Shown here piece by piece: positions 11,116 through 21,256 of a stretch of 50,047 nt of DNA. Below the pieces are notes generated by a model, which was not told the origin of the DNA, ran no database searches, and worked only from the letters and a program-made list of their open reading frames with translations. This stretch comes from Cladosporium sp. IMV 00045 (taxonomy: Eukaryota > Ascomycota > Dothideomycetes > Cladosporiales > Cladosporiaceae), in NCBI GenBank assembly GCA_001931905.2, contig MSJI02000202.1, positions 1 through 50,047 of the forward strand. The letters run 5' to 3'. A program made the translations under genes and the position numbers. Numbering within the stretch: the stretch's first letter is position 1; each line of letters opens with the position of its first letter.

Positions 11116-11436
11116 GGGGTGTCTGAGAATGCTTTCCTCGAATAGTGATGGATGTAGGGTATTTCCTATATGATTACGCTCACTTGATAATGATGCAATG
11201 AGTCTCTCCGTCGGAAGCATGACAGCCATTCACAATTCGATTTCTCCAGTTTTGGGAAGAAAAGCAATAGTCTCAATATTCAGTCTTCAATACTCATTAC
11301 CTTCAATTCAACAGAAGTCACTCTGGCGATGATAAAATCCTACACTGTATTCGAGGTGCTTGATGAATGATGTGGTATCGAGGTAGGAAAAGCTCATCGC
11401 CAACACTCAACCGATTTCATTCAAAACTGCTATAGA
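11116..11436. other. short convergent 3' region
   Basis: The 321 bp between the stops of the FAD oxidase (+) and the heme-thiolate peroxidase (-) show no gene. It is AT-rich, as expected of fungal 3' flanks. Confidence 0.5.
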
Positions 11437-12206
11437 TCAATGACCAACAAAAGCGTAAAACATCAGCTGGAAAGAGTAGAACATAAGCCCCGTCAAAGTC
11501 CTCGTATGGTGATTATCCAGAATGACATCCGGAATCCTCTCCTCCTCATAGAAAGGCTTCATGACGTCTTTGGACAACTTGCCACCCGTGTCCGCGGTGT
11601 TGAGGAAAGACACCGTCTGGACGATGTTGACGAACCACAAGTTCCAAGGAAGTGCGGCTCCGCCGTCCGCTTTGCGCTCGTTCTTGCGGCGGTTGTACGA
11701 TTTGGCGAGAGTTTTCACTGTGATCGGCCCGCCGTCGGCGTCGTCGAAGATGGCCTGCAGCATGGCCGGTTGGAAGGTGTAGTTGTCGCCTTGCCGGGCG
11801 TCGAGACGCGTGAGAGATGCGTCATGTTCGATGACATTGTGACGACGCATGTCAACCAGGTCGAACGTGCCGTTGGGCCGGAGGATTTGCCTCAGCGGTC
11901 TGGAGATCGATGAGGCGAGAGCTTTGTCTTGGTGGAGACTGGTCATCAATGCCTCTTCCACTTGCGGGATGGTAATGTTCTTTCCATCTCGTGGTCTAGT
12001 ATATGTTAGTATTGATTCCAATATTGAAGGACATAATCTTACAGGTAGCCTTGGTTTGCCAAAGCATTCAGTGCTGGGCAAGGACCACGGTCTTGAATCT
12101 TGCCGCGAACATAGTAGTTATCGGCCTTGCCGTCACTGAGCGATTTCGAATTGCCCGCGTTAGGCGTGAAGAAGCCTTTGACGAATTCAACGAAACCGAT
12201 ATACAT
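11437..12206 (-). CDS. heme-thiolate peroxidase, chloroperoxidase/Peroxidase_2 family
   Basis: Two exons: 12206-12043 and 11995-11437, with a 47-bp intron GTAAG...CTAG. The protein is 240 residues, near the length of short unspecific peroxygenases. Exon 1 contains GPCPALNALANQGYL, the PCP motif whose Cys43 is the proximal heme thiolate. RHNVIEHDASLTR (His112) is the short-class EHD motif, and EEERIPD matches the ERLP block. Family members halogenate, peroxidise or insert oxygen using H2O2. The usual catalytic acid is a Glu about 70 residues after the EHD histidine. Here residues 166-189 contain no Asp or Glu, so peroxygenation may be impaired or use another residue. No clear signal peptide is present; most relatives are secreted. 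The gene is divergent from the alpha-dioxygenase. Confidence 0.85.
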
Positions 12207-12788
12207 CTTGATCAGGAATTGTGCTAGTAGAATTTGGATAGAGCAGAGAAAGAGAGCAGAATTATCGGACAGGTTCCAATGGAGAGAACGAGGGGGACGA
12301 TAGGCAGCTGGTCACAGGTCTCAGAAAACGAACCAGGGCTTTCATATTTGTCACATGTCGAGCAATATACGAATATACGAGTTACGTATGTATCACCAGG
12401 ACGTGCTGAGCATGCATGTTGTTACGCCAACCTTGAAGCTACTCAGCCTTCCCATGCGACTAAGCTATTCGGCAGTGGCTTGCAGGTACAGCAGCTGATC
12501 AAATTGAGGGCTTTCAGCTGGAAAGGAGCGAGGCGACCGTACCGTTGACCAGCCCCCTTGTTGCTGACGGCATGCGTGATAGAAGTGCTTTATGTCTCAC
12601 GAGCAGGCAGTGGCATGTTGATCAGCTGAAGCTGACCATCGCGGCTTGTGTAACGCCAATGCATGAACGTCTTCATCGATCGATACATGACCTTGTGAAC
12701 ATTTTCGAGAGCTCGTCGTTTCTTCTACTGCAAGCACTTTCTTCGATTGCAAATATTTACCCAACACATCGATACGTCGAATCAAGCA
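12207..12788. promoter_or_regulatory. shared divergent promoter region of peroxidase and alpha-dioxygenase
   Basis: This 582-bp region separates the two divergent start codons and is the natural place for co-regulation. It contains the inverted repeat CAGCTGATCA (12492-12501) / TGATCAGCTG (12619-12628), and two copies of ACGCCAA, near 12426 and 12652. No gene is seen inside. Assigning it as a bidirectional promoter is inference from gene orientation. Confidence 0.5.
12492..12628. repeat. 10-bp inverted repeat in the shared promoter
   Basis: CAGCTGATCA at 12492-12501 and its exact reverse complement at 12619-12628 are separated by 117 bp. The core GATCAGCT also occurs near 9557 (upstream of the FAD oxidase) and near 14992 (downstream of the alpha-dioxygenase). 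It also occurs outside the cluster near 33510 and 36697, so it is only modestly concentrated here. It could be a regulator site, but chance is possible. Confidence 0.4.
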
Positions 12789-14824
12789 ATGGAGTCTCCA
12801 AACTTCAAGCCCACTTTCTTTGAGAGGTTCTTCATCCGACTCTTCCATATTGTCAATTTTTTCATCCCCTGGCACCAATTGCCGGGCTTGATTGGAGCTT
12901 TCAATCTCGACTTCCTCAGAATCGAACTGCGTCAAAACAACCTCCATGATGGCTATGCCTCTGCAGATGCCCAAGGCAAGCTTGGAGAACTTCCAGCGGC
13001 CGAAAAACGCTACGTCGGCACTCGCAACTCTGATGGTCAGGACAATTCTCTCGAGCTGCGAAAGATGGGCTGTGCCGGCATGAGGCTTGGTCGTAACTTC
13101 AACCGCAAGTATTGCCATAAGCCGACAGACGATGAGCTGTGGAACCCTAGCCCCAGGCTAGTCAGTCAGGCCTTCATGGCGAGAAAACCAGAAGAGTTCA
13201 AACCCGCCACCATCCTCAATCTGCTTGCTGCGGCATGGATCCAGTTCCAAGTGCATGACTGGTTCAATCATGAAGACGTAAGCGATACTCATCCTATCGA
13301 CCAAGTTATCTTGAAACTGATCAGGCTTCAGAGCGACAAAACGTACGACGTCCCCTTGAGTTCAGGCGACAATTGGCCGGCAAACGACATGAAGCTCTTT
13401 CAGACCAAGCCAGACAAGGCCTTGGATTCTTCGGACGAGCAATGCCCTGGCTATCGCAACGTTAACACAGCCTGGTGGGATGGGTCGCAGATCTACGGCT
13501 CGAGCGAGGCTGTCACAATGAGTTTGAGAGGTAACCACCCACATGGCAAGCTTTTGCTTGATCGAGTCGGTAGAGAGGATCGCTTCCTCCCACGTGATGA
13601 GAATGGCGACCCTAAGACTGGGTTCAGTGACAACTGGTGGCTCGGAGTCGAGATGTTGCACACTCTTTTCGCTCTTGAGCACAACTCCATCTGTGACAAG
13701 ATCCGCCAGGGGCATCCGAACTGGACAGGGTGAGTACGACCAGTCGTCAGAAAACGGCACGCATGCTGAACATACGCAGTGACCAGATATTTGACAAGGC
13801 ACGCCTTGTCAACTGCGCCTTGATGGCAAAGATCCATACGGTGGAATGGACTCCAGCTATCTTAGCCCACCCGGCACTCCAGATCGGAATGAATGCCAAC
13901 TGGTGGGGCATTGTTGGCGAAAAGCTCACCAAGGCAGTCGGACGCATCTCGAGGACCAGTGAAGCGATCAGTGGTATCCCCGGCTCGGGTGTCGACCACC
14001 ACTGCATCCCTTATTCTTTGACCGAGGAATTCGTTTCCGTGTATCGTATGCACTCTTTGATCCCGGGTAAGTCCAGCGGCTTGACAAATATGATGATACC
14101 AAACTGATGTACGCCAGACAATATCGCTCTGTTCAGCACCGTCAGCGGCGAACACCTCAGAACTGTCCCAACGGAGAACGTCATCTTCAACAAGTCTCTC
14201 GATCCAATCAAGTCCGGTGCCTCGTTCGCTGATGCCTTCTATTCTTTCGGCATCAACTTCCCAGGTGCCATCACCAACAACAACTATTCGCTGGTGATGC
14301 AGCGCCTCACCACTCCTGACGGTCAGCTCCGGGACATGGGCACGGTCGACATCCTGCGCGACCGTGAGCGTGGCATCCCTCGCTACACCACCTTCCGACG
14401 CTTGCTACGCATGTCAGTGCCCAAGACATTCGAAGAGCTGACCGGCGGCAACAAGGAGCTTGCAGCAAAGCTCAGCGAGGTCTACGACGGAGACATCGAC
14501 AAGGTCGACACTCTGGTCGGCTCTCACAGCGAGCCACTGCCGCAAGGCTTCGGCTTCAGCGACACCGCTTTCCGCATCTTCATCGTCATGGCCAGCCGAC
14601 GCCTGAAGAGCGATCGCTTCATTGCTGGGTCTTTCAATGCCGACATGTACACCCAGGAGGGTTTCGATTGGGTGCAGAACATGACCATGAGCGATGTTCT
14701 TGGCCGTCACTTTCCAGAGCTGAAGGCTGTGATGCCTCTCAAAACGAACATTTTCGCGCCGTGGGACAAGCTGCCGCAGTCAAAGGCATATGCTGGGATT
14801 GAGACCAATGCGCCTCCTTCATGA
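12789..14824 (+). CDS. fatty-acid alpha-dioxygenase (heme, cyclooxygenase/peroxidase superfamily)
   Basis: Three exons: 12789-13729, 13780-14066 and 14118-14824, with introns of 50 and 51 bp. The protein is 644 residues, matching plant alpha-dioxygenases (about 640) and shorter than Ppo/linoleate diol synthases, which add a P450 domain. Visible motifs are QVHDWFNHE (distal heme His156), WWDGSQIYGS, KIHTVEWT, YSLTEEFVSVYRMHSLIPD (catalytic Tyr402 and proximal His405), RDRERGIPRY and VYDGDIDKVD. In plants this enzyme converts fatty acids to 2(R)-hydroperoxides that lose CO2 to give aldehydes one carbon shorter. All key residues I can place are present, so it should be active. The N-terminus has an aromatic amphipathic stretch ending in FFIPWHQLPG, as in plant enzymes, suggesting membrane association. 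Substrate chain length cannot be read from sequence. Confidence 0.9.
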
Positions 14825-15340
14825 TGGGTATCGAGATATTAGTGTCAGCTCTGGCGAGAAATGGGATGGTTGATGAAAGGGGATGATGGAGAGAATGCGG
14901 AGTTGTCTTATCTCGTCACGGTTTGGGAAGTGAGCTGTTTGCACCAATCATATACTTTGCTCAGCTCCTCTAGGCGTTTCTGGCGTCGTCGATCAGCTGT
15001 AACAATTCAATCGTTGAATACATTGTGATCAGATCAGTTGAAGTAAATTGTTAAGAATTCATTCTGTACCGGACTTCAATCACATGCATTGCTTTGACGT
15101 AGCAGATTAAATGAAAAAGATCTACTTCTGAACTTCTCACGTTCAACTTCGATGGGACTTTGAAGTCATTGTCATCGTTATGACGACACCATCGATGAAC
15201 AAAACATCTCATCAACACCACATTGCCGTATAGAGAAAACTAATTAATACTTCTTTCTAATTCAATATCAATCGTCCAAACGTACTTAATTGCCTCAAAC
15301 GACAAGAACGACAAGAGCGTCACAACACTCAACCATCACA
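14825..15340. other. intergenic region after the alpha-dioxygenase
   Basis: This holds the 3' flank of the dioxygenase and an AT-rich promoter for the next plus-strand gene. A GATCAGCTG copy lies near 14992. No coding feature is seen. Confidence 0.5.
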
Positions 15341-16110
15341 ATGCCATCCGCATCCTCCCTCCGCCAAACGGCCTCACAACCTCTCGATCCAAGCGTCCCT
15401 CAAACCTACGAGATCCGCGAACGACAGCAACTGGAACAACCTTCCAACGACAACAGACCCTCTGAAGCGACCAATGCACCAAATAATGAAGATTATGAAC
15501 CCAACCCGTCCGCTTCCATCAAATTATCTCCCGAACGCCAGCACATCGTCGACTCCGTGCTGAGACTCTACTCCGGCTCAGGAAAGAACGAAGAGAACGC
15601 CACTGGTGACCAGGACATAAGGGTGTACGCTAAGAAAGCTGTGTATGATGACATTGCTTCTTGTCGGTTTCTCCAGTAACTCCATTCGTCTTCCAGATCA
15701 TTCATGCTAACAGATTCCATGGCACAGACTGCGACACGCGCTACAAAATCGCAGGACAATGGTGGGGCATCCCCGTCGTGATGAAATCGAGCGAACTGCA
15801 AACCCTCGAAGTCGTCTCTTCGACGCCGCTCGCCTCGGATCCCAATCAGCCTCCTGGCACGATTGTATTCAAAATGAAGCGCGCGTGGACGCCTCGAATG
15901 ACCAGCAAGACGTGGGATGTGAACCATTTCGTCACGCTATCGCTCGAGCGAGCCATGGAGGAGGATGGAGCTGGGCCGAGTGAGCGTGTCAAGTACCACA
16001 AGGACCAGTGGAACGAGAAGGATTACGATCATGGTGGGTTTGGCAAGGTTATGAAGACGGTCAATGGCGATTTTGCCACGATTGGCACGAGGCCTCCGAA
16101 GGATTTGTAA
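15341..16110 (+). CDS. conserved fungal protein of unknown function
   Basis: Two exons: 15341-15662 and 15728-16110, with a 65-bp intron, giving 234 residues. The donor is GTCGGT, less common than GTAAGT. I chose it because a GCTAAC branch-like motif sits about 20 bases before the CACAG acceptor, and because it joins VYDDIAS to YCDTRYKIAGQW as an uninterrupted block. Residues 1-75 are polar and probably disordered. From about 80 on there is one compact domain with HIVDSVLRLYSG, YCDTRYKIAGQWWG and VKYHKDQWNEKDYDHGG. I recall similar blocks in many fungal hypothetical proteins. An NTF2/SnoaL-like fold is possible but not shown here. There is no signal peptide or membrane helix. The role is unknown; position suggests a possible link to the oxidase cluster. 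Confidence 0.75.
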
Positions 16111-16680
16111 GAAGTTGAGTAGAGAGCCCGTCTTCGCTATCGAAGGCAATAAATCTAATCTCAGCATTCCTATTCAAAAATCTGGAAATATTTCGCATCA
16201 AGTACCATATAGAGATGGAAGCAGCAATCTTTACAGCAATAGTGACTGGTGTGGCCGAGATGTGTCCAGTAAATGTCGCTCTAGCATTCGTCATCACCTT
16301 GAGTTGTTGCTTCAGCTTCAATCTCAAGACTTCACATTGTTGCCAAATTCGACGGAAAGACCCCATTGAATTCAGTACCCCATTGCCGAAGACATGTTGT
16401 CGTCGTGTTGGCAGGTTTTTGAGTGCTTCACCTCCAGGGCATTCCCTCGTTTGGCGCATGGACCACAAGGAGATCAAGGCTGCTATACGATGCCACGAAC
16501 CAGAACTTCGAATCCTTCCGGGGCCCGCGGCATCTCACATTCACTCAACAGGCATCCATCCGAGCTATCTCTAACATCATGGCCCATGTTCGTCCTCGTT
16601 GCTTCGTATACAGTCATGAACGAGGCTTGTTGAATGACTTCCGAAACTGCCTCGGCTGATGACTGAGTGCAAAGACTTCC
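16111..16680. other. intergenic region upstream of the Zn2Cys6 regulator
   Basis: About 570 bp without a supported gene. Overlapping short plus-strand frames at 16215-16659 have no motifs and none joins the zinc-cluster exon in frame. Confidence 0.5.
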
Positions 16681-18286
16681 ATGCCGGTCATGGGTGACCG
16701 CAAACCTGCGCAAAGGAGATATGCGCCCAAAGTGAGAAGTGGTTGCACTACTTGCAAGTTAGTCCTTGCCCTGATCAGAAGCCGCGGTATTTTTCAAGTA
16801 TTAACGATATAGCAGGATCCGGCGCGTCAAGTGCGATGAGGGTAAACCAGCATGTGCACGCTGCGAAACAACTGGTCGAAAATGCGACGGATACGCCCCT
16901 GTCATCAACCCGTTCCAGAAGCAGCTGGTTCGTACGAACGACTCGCCTTCAAAAACTTTGACATTCGATCCAGCATACGATGCTCTGGAGCAAAGGAGTT
17001 TTGATTTCTTTCGCCTGCGGACCAGTCAGTGCATGGCTGGACATTTCCAGGACCCCGTCTGGCAGCGACTAGTACTGCAGGCGTGCCACGTGGAGCCGGC
17101 GGTTAGGTATGCCGTCAATGCTGTTGCAGCTTTGCATGAAGAACGATGTCTCCGCGAATCAGCCTCTGGTGATGGCATCGAAGTCGGCCTTATGCAAACA
17201 AATTTCCCAACCCGACAATACTCCAAAGCTCTAAGTGGCCTGCAAAGGCTTCTAGGCTCTGAACATGCGTCTACAAATATGGTACTTCTATGTGCCCTTT
17301 TGTTAGTCCACTTCGAATCTCTCAGGGAGAGATTCATCCCAGCATTGACACACCTAGACAATGCCATAAGACTCTTGGACCCCGCACAGACACCCAGTAA
17401 AGAGGCAATTGATCCATCACTGGTCCAATCCTTTGTCAGACTCGACTTGCAAAGCTCATTTTTCCTCGACGTTAGGGTCCCCAGCCTTACCTCCATCACC
17501 TCAGCTATCGACAACGAGCTTCCAAATTCCTTTACGGACATCAACCACGCGCGAAGATTCTCTGTAACATGGACAAGCAGATTGTTCAACTTCTTACGAA
17601 CCAAAGCCGACAAGTACAAATTCGTGTCACCAGGGTTCATACCTCTCGAAGATCTTGCCGAAGCCCACGATCTGGAGCAAAAGTTCATTGCGATCGAACG
17701 TCTGCTGTGGTCATTTATGCAAAAGTCCAGCGTGAAGCTCACCTTCCGCGAACATCATGGCTTGTCCATGCTTCGTGTTCTCGCAATAGAGGACCGCATC
17801 ATAGCTGCCGGCTGCCTGTACTCCGAAGCCAGCTTTTACGACCGATTCCTGCCAGACTTCGAGCAAATATTATCGATTTGCCGATTTGTGCTGGACGCTG
17901 AAGACCCAGCAAGCCGTCTGATGTCTGTCGCTGTGGATGATGGTCTGCTGCGTCCGTTGTGGTTTGTGGTCACGCACTGTCGCGATTCGAGAATTCGCCG
18001 GAATGGTTTAGCCTTGTTGAAGCAGCTTCCGGCAAGCTCAAGTGCATGGCACGTCGATGCTATGACAAAAACTGCTGAGCTATGTATGACAATCGAAGAG
18101 ACAGGATGCGCGAAGGAGTATCCCCAGTGTGAGGACATTCCCGAATGGCGACGTATTCACGGGTCAGGCTTCGATGCGTGGATCCTCGCGGCGCCGAGCC
18201 GTAGTAAGGTCGTGGCGAGACTGAGAAGTCGCCCGAATGGGATGGATGGAGAGTGGGTGGATCTAGAGGTGCCGCTTGAATGGTAA
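16681..18286 (+). CDS. Zn2Cys6 fungal transcription factor
   Basis: Two exons: 16681-16757 and 16816-18286, with a 58-bp intron splitting the zinc cluster. The protein is 515 residues. The binuclear zinc cluster is Cys22, Cys25, Cys32, Cys39, Cys42 and Cys49, with the basic KIRRVKC segment between, so it is a nuclear DNA-binding protein. The remaining roughly 450 residues look like a fungal-specific regulator domain of the DUF3468/Fungal_trans_2 kind, with no other motif. The ATG at 16681 has in-frame stops just upstream. The TAA stop is embedded in a perfect donor (TGGTAAGT). Splicing 18283-18342 would replace the last residue and extend the protein to 557 residues, ending at 18472. Which form is used cannot be decided. 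It may regulate the neighbouring redox genes, but regulators often control distant targets. Confidence 0.85.
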
Positions 18287-18472
18287 GTGATTTAGAGTGT
18301 CTTCAATACGGCCATGAAAGCAATGCTGACTTTTCTGTGTAGTCGAGAAAGCAACGCGCTGCCAAGTCCGGACAGTGAGAAGCTGTGTTTGCAGAGTCCA
18401 ACATTAAATCTCGCATTGCAACACCAAGTCTCATTTTCGAGGTGCGACGGCATTCTGACAAACCAGGGGTGA

Positions 18473-18990
18473 CACCTTTGATGTTTGCATCTTTGACGAA
18501 GTCATGTTTTCTATTTGGCGTCAGGTAGCCGTTATGAGAACGCTGTACGATGTATCGACCTCTCTTTACGTACAATATACTTTCCCTCGCCTTGTCATTA
18601 TGTCTCTGTAACACTGCACATGCAGTCGATCTCTATTGGATGCACTTGGCGAGTCATCAGACTTGGCATTTGACTATCTCGCGCCCTGAAGTTCCCCAGT
18701 TTGGTGACATGGGCAAGCCCACTTTCTTCTCCAAGGTGGAGATGTTCTCGTGCTTTCGATTGCCACGTTCCTACTGGACGATATTAGAGTGACTGTTTTG
18801 TAAAAGGGCGCGAGTGCGCTGTGAGCTTCATTGGATTTAAGAGAGAGACTAATTCCATTCAAACGGAGATAGAATCAATCGCCATTTGAGCCATCTGTGC
18901 AAGATAATATTGACATTTATACTTGACAATCTACTCCAACACAACTATCAACGAATCAACTAAGCTTAAGATAACAACGAAACTGTCAAC
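18473..18990. other. intergenic region between regulator and HAD gene
   Basis: About 520 bp, AT-rich towards the HAD start. Frames here are short and featureless. Confidence 0.5.
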
Positions 18991-19752
18991 ATGGCCTCTT
19001 CAATCGACTGGGCCTCCATCAAAGCCCTCAGCTTCGACATCTACGGCACGCTGATCGATTGGGAATCCGGCATCTACAACGCCGCGCGCGCCTCAGCAGT
19101 AGGACCTCACCTGCCCTCTCGCGCTGAGACCTTATCCGGCATCGACGCGCACGACGTCAAAGTCCAGGCCGAGAACCCGACCATGCTGCAGTCCGACGTG
19201 ATCGCCGAGGGGTTCCGCCGGTACGTGCGCGACCTGGGCCTCGTGGCGGACGGCAAAGTCAGCCAGGCGGAAGTCGACGCCGCGTCCAAGGAGTATGGCG
19301 CGAAGATCGGAGAGTACCCGGCCTTCGAAGACACGATCAAAGCTATTCAGACGCTGGGGAAGAGGTTCAAGCTGGTGCCGCTGTCGAATGTTGACCGCGC
19401 TTCATTCGGAAATACACTGGAGGGACCTTTGAAGGGGTGTCACTTTGATGCTATTTACACGGCGCAAGACGTCGGTAGCTACAAGCCCGACCTCAAGAAC
19501 TTCCACTACCTGCTTGAGCACATCAAGAGCGATTTGGGGGTTGAAAAGAGCGAGCTGGTGCATGTGGCGCAGAGCCTGTTTCACGACCACCGTCCTGCTA
19601 AGCAGGTTGACTTGCAGAGCGTCTGGGTCGACAGGAAGGGTCACATTGGTGAAAAAACGCACGGCGGGTTGGAGGAGTTTGGGTACAAGCTCAGAGTCGA
19701 GTCTTTGGGGGAGTTGGCTGCAATTGTTGAAGATGCGTTTGCGAAGGCTTGA
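18991..19752 (+). CDS. HAD-family hydrolase, haloacid dehalogenase type II-like
   Basis: This is a 253-residue, single-exon protein. It shows all HAD motifs: I, SFDIYGTLIDWE with nucleophile Asp16; II, LVPLSNVD with Ser; III, the Lys in SYKPD; and IV, HDHRPAK...VWVDRKG with the acidic residue. The DxYGT form of motif I, with no second Asp two residues later, is that of 2-haloacid dehalogenases, which use the Asp to form an ester with the substrate and release halide. Fungal proteins annotated this way rarely have a proven substrate, so a phosphatase or other small-molecule hydrolase role remains open. It is probably cytosolic; there is no targeting signal. The start is clear (CAACATGGCC). Confidence 0.88.
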   Translation: MASSIDWASIKALSFDIYGTLIDWESGIYNAARASAVGPHLPSRAETLSGIDAHDVKVQAENPTMLQSDVIAEGFRRYVRDLGLVADGKVSQAEVDAASKEYGAKIGEYPAFEDTIKAIQTLGKRFKLVPLSNVDRASFGNTLEGPLKGCHFDAIYTAQDVGSYKPDLKNFHYLLEHIKSDLGVEKSELVHVAQSLFHDHRPAKQVDLQSVWVDRKGHIGEKTHGGLEEFGYKLRVESLGELAAIVEDAFAKA

Positions 19753-20164
19753 ATGTTGAAGAATGTATTATGAAGAAGGGTCCATGAAAATGAAGCGTTC
19801 GTCTTTTGTATTGCCCTGTGCATGTCTATTTGGATTTCTTGCCATGCATTTATACTAGATCCCATCGCATGGATACCTTATCCAAGAAAACACACCCGTG
19901 CACGGTCCATGAAGCTCGACTTCCGAGTCTCTCAATTCTCAAGGATATATAGCTACCTCAGCTTGTGTAAACACCAGCGTCATACCTTCAGTCATTACAA
20001 ACGAGCCCGAACGAGACATCTCTACACTTTAAAACACTTCACGCCGCAGTAATATCTTGCCAAACAAGACTCCGCGAACTCTCCCATCCAACTGGCGCAT
20101 CAAGCGCCGCGGCTCCCTCCAAACAACAACACCACAACCACATAACACACCTCCCACACCGATC
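19753..20164. other. intergenic region between HAD and LSM8 genes
   Basis: About 410 bp holding the HAD 3' flank and the LSM8 promoter. No coding feature is seen. Confidence 0.5.
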
Positions 20165-20537
20165 ATGTCTCTCAATTCCTACCTAAATAGTACGTCCTCT
20201 CGCCTCCCCAAACCCCCAACCCAAGAATCCACCCAAAAAACCCCCCAACTAACCCACCCACCCAGAAAAGGTCCTCATCCTAACCGTCGACGGCCGCACC
20301 CTCACCGGCACGCTCGTCTCCTGCGACCAAGTGACCAACCTCGTGCTGCAAGACACGGTGGAGCGGATCATCCGCGAGCAGAGCGACGAGGAGCCCTCGG
20401 CCGAGCAGCCGCACGGTTTGTACCTGGTGCGCGGCGACAATGTGGTGGTGTGTGGGCTGGTGGACGAGGAGTTGGACAACAGCATTGATTGGAGTAAGGT
20501 GAGGGGAGAGGTGATTGGGAGTACGAAACATGTTTGA
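20165..20537 (+). CDS. LSM8: U6 snRNA-associated Sm-like protein LSm8
   Basis: Two exons: 20165-20189 (8 codons plus 1 base) and 20266-20537, with a 76-bp intron GTACGT...CCAG. The protein is 98 residues, the usual LSm8 size. The short first exon MSLNSYLN joins KKVLILTVDGRTLTGTL (Sm1: beta strands with the conserved Asp-Gly-Arg), and LYLVRGDNVVVCGLVDE is Sm2 with the RGDN loop that contacts RNA. LSm8 replaces LSm1 in the nuclear LSm2-8 ring that binds the 3' uridine tail of U6 snRNA, so this is a splicing housekeeping gene. Identity as LSm8 rather than another LSm rests on the N-terminus and the C-terminal VDEELDNSIDW, and is fairly firm. Confidence 0.9.
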
Positions 20538-21256
20538 AGAGGAGAGGGTGGACTTTATACTGTTTTTTTGGTTCTTGGATGGGACGATGGCTTTACTTTG
20601 GTAAGGGATTGGGAAGAGAGGGATTTCAGGCGGGACGACGGGTCTTCATGCAGTAGCAGCAGCAGCAGCAGCACCGGATGATCTGGCATACTGCGAAAAG
20701 GCAGCAGCAGCAGCAAGGCAGCAGCGAGGCAGGCGTGATCCGCCCAAGCTCAACAGGTACAGAGAGAGAGACCACAGCGGGCGCATACTTCGGACTGTGC
20801 AGCGAGCAGGCATGAGCGGCACAAGGTATATCCCACGAGGCTCGCGCAACCGCAGCAGAAGGCAACGAAGAGATTATTTGGCACGGGCAGTGCCTCGAAA
20901 CGAAGAAATGACCTTGCAAGGAGGCACAACGAGGATAGAAAAGAAGCACAATGTACAACCGCCATTGCAAAAGCTATGGATTGTCGTTGACCCAAGCTGT
21001 TTTGTGCTTCAAGCGGCGGAGCGAAAGCTTGGATCCTGAGTGCACAGTGTTGCGATTCAACCGAATCATGAACTTGAAAGAGGTTCGACATGATGCGGCG
21101 TCGTGTGCCGTTTATTGGGTTCATGTATCTCGAAACCGGGAAAGGTAAAGGATGGGCACGCTTGTGACACGCAAACTAACAAAGCTCCCGGCTTCACAGC
21201 ATCGAGAAGCATTACCATTCGGAAGAAAAGCAAGGATGTGCAAACCGAACACACGC
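20538..21256. other. convergent intergenic region with CAG repeats
   Basis: This lies between LSM8 (+) and the six-exon MFS gene (-), both ending into it. It contains the imperfect CAG tract listed separately. Frames over the tract are repeat artefacts. Confidence 0.5.
20651..20728 (+). repeat. imperfect (CAG)n tract in 3' intergenic DNA
   Basis: Two runs of CAG units lie at about 20651-20673 and 20700-20728, separated by unrelated bases. It is downstream of the LSM8 stop and so probably in its 3' UTR or just beyond. It is a simple repeat of no known function. Confidence 0.8.
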
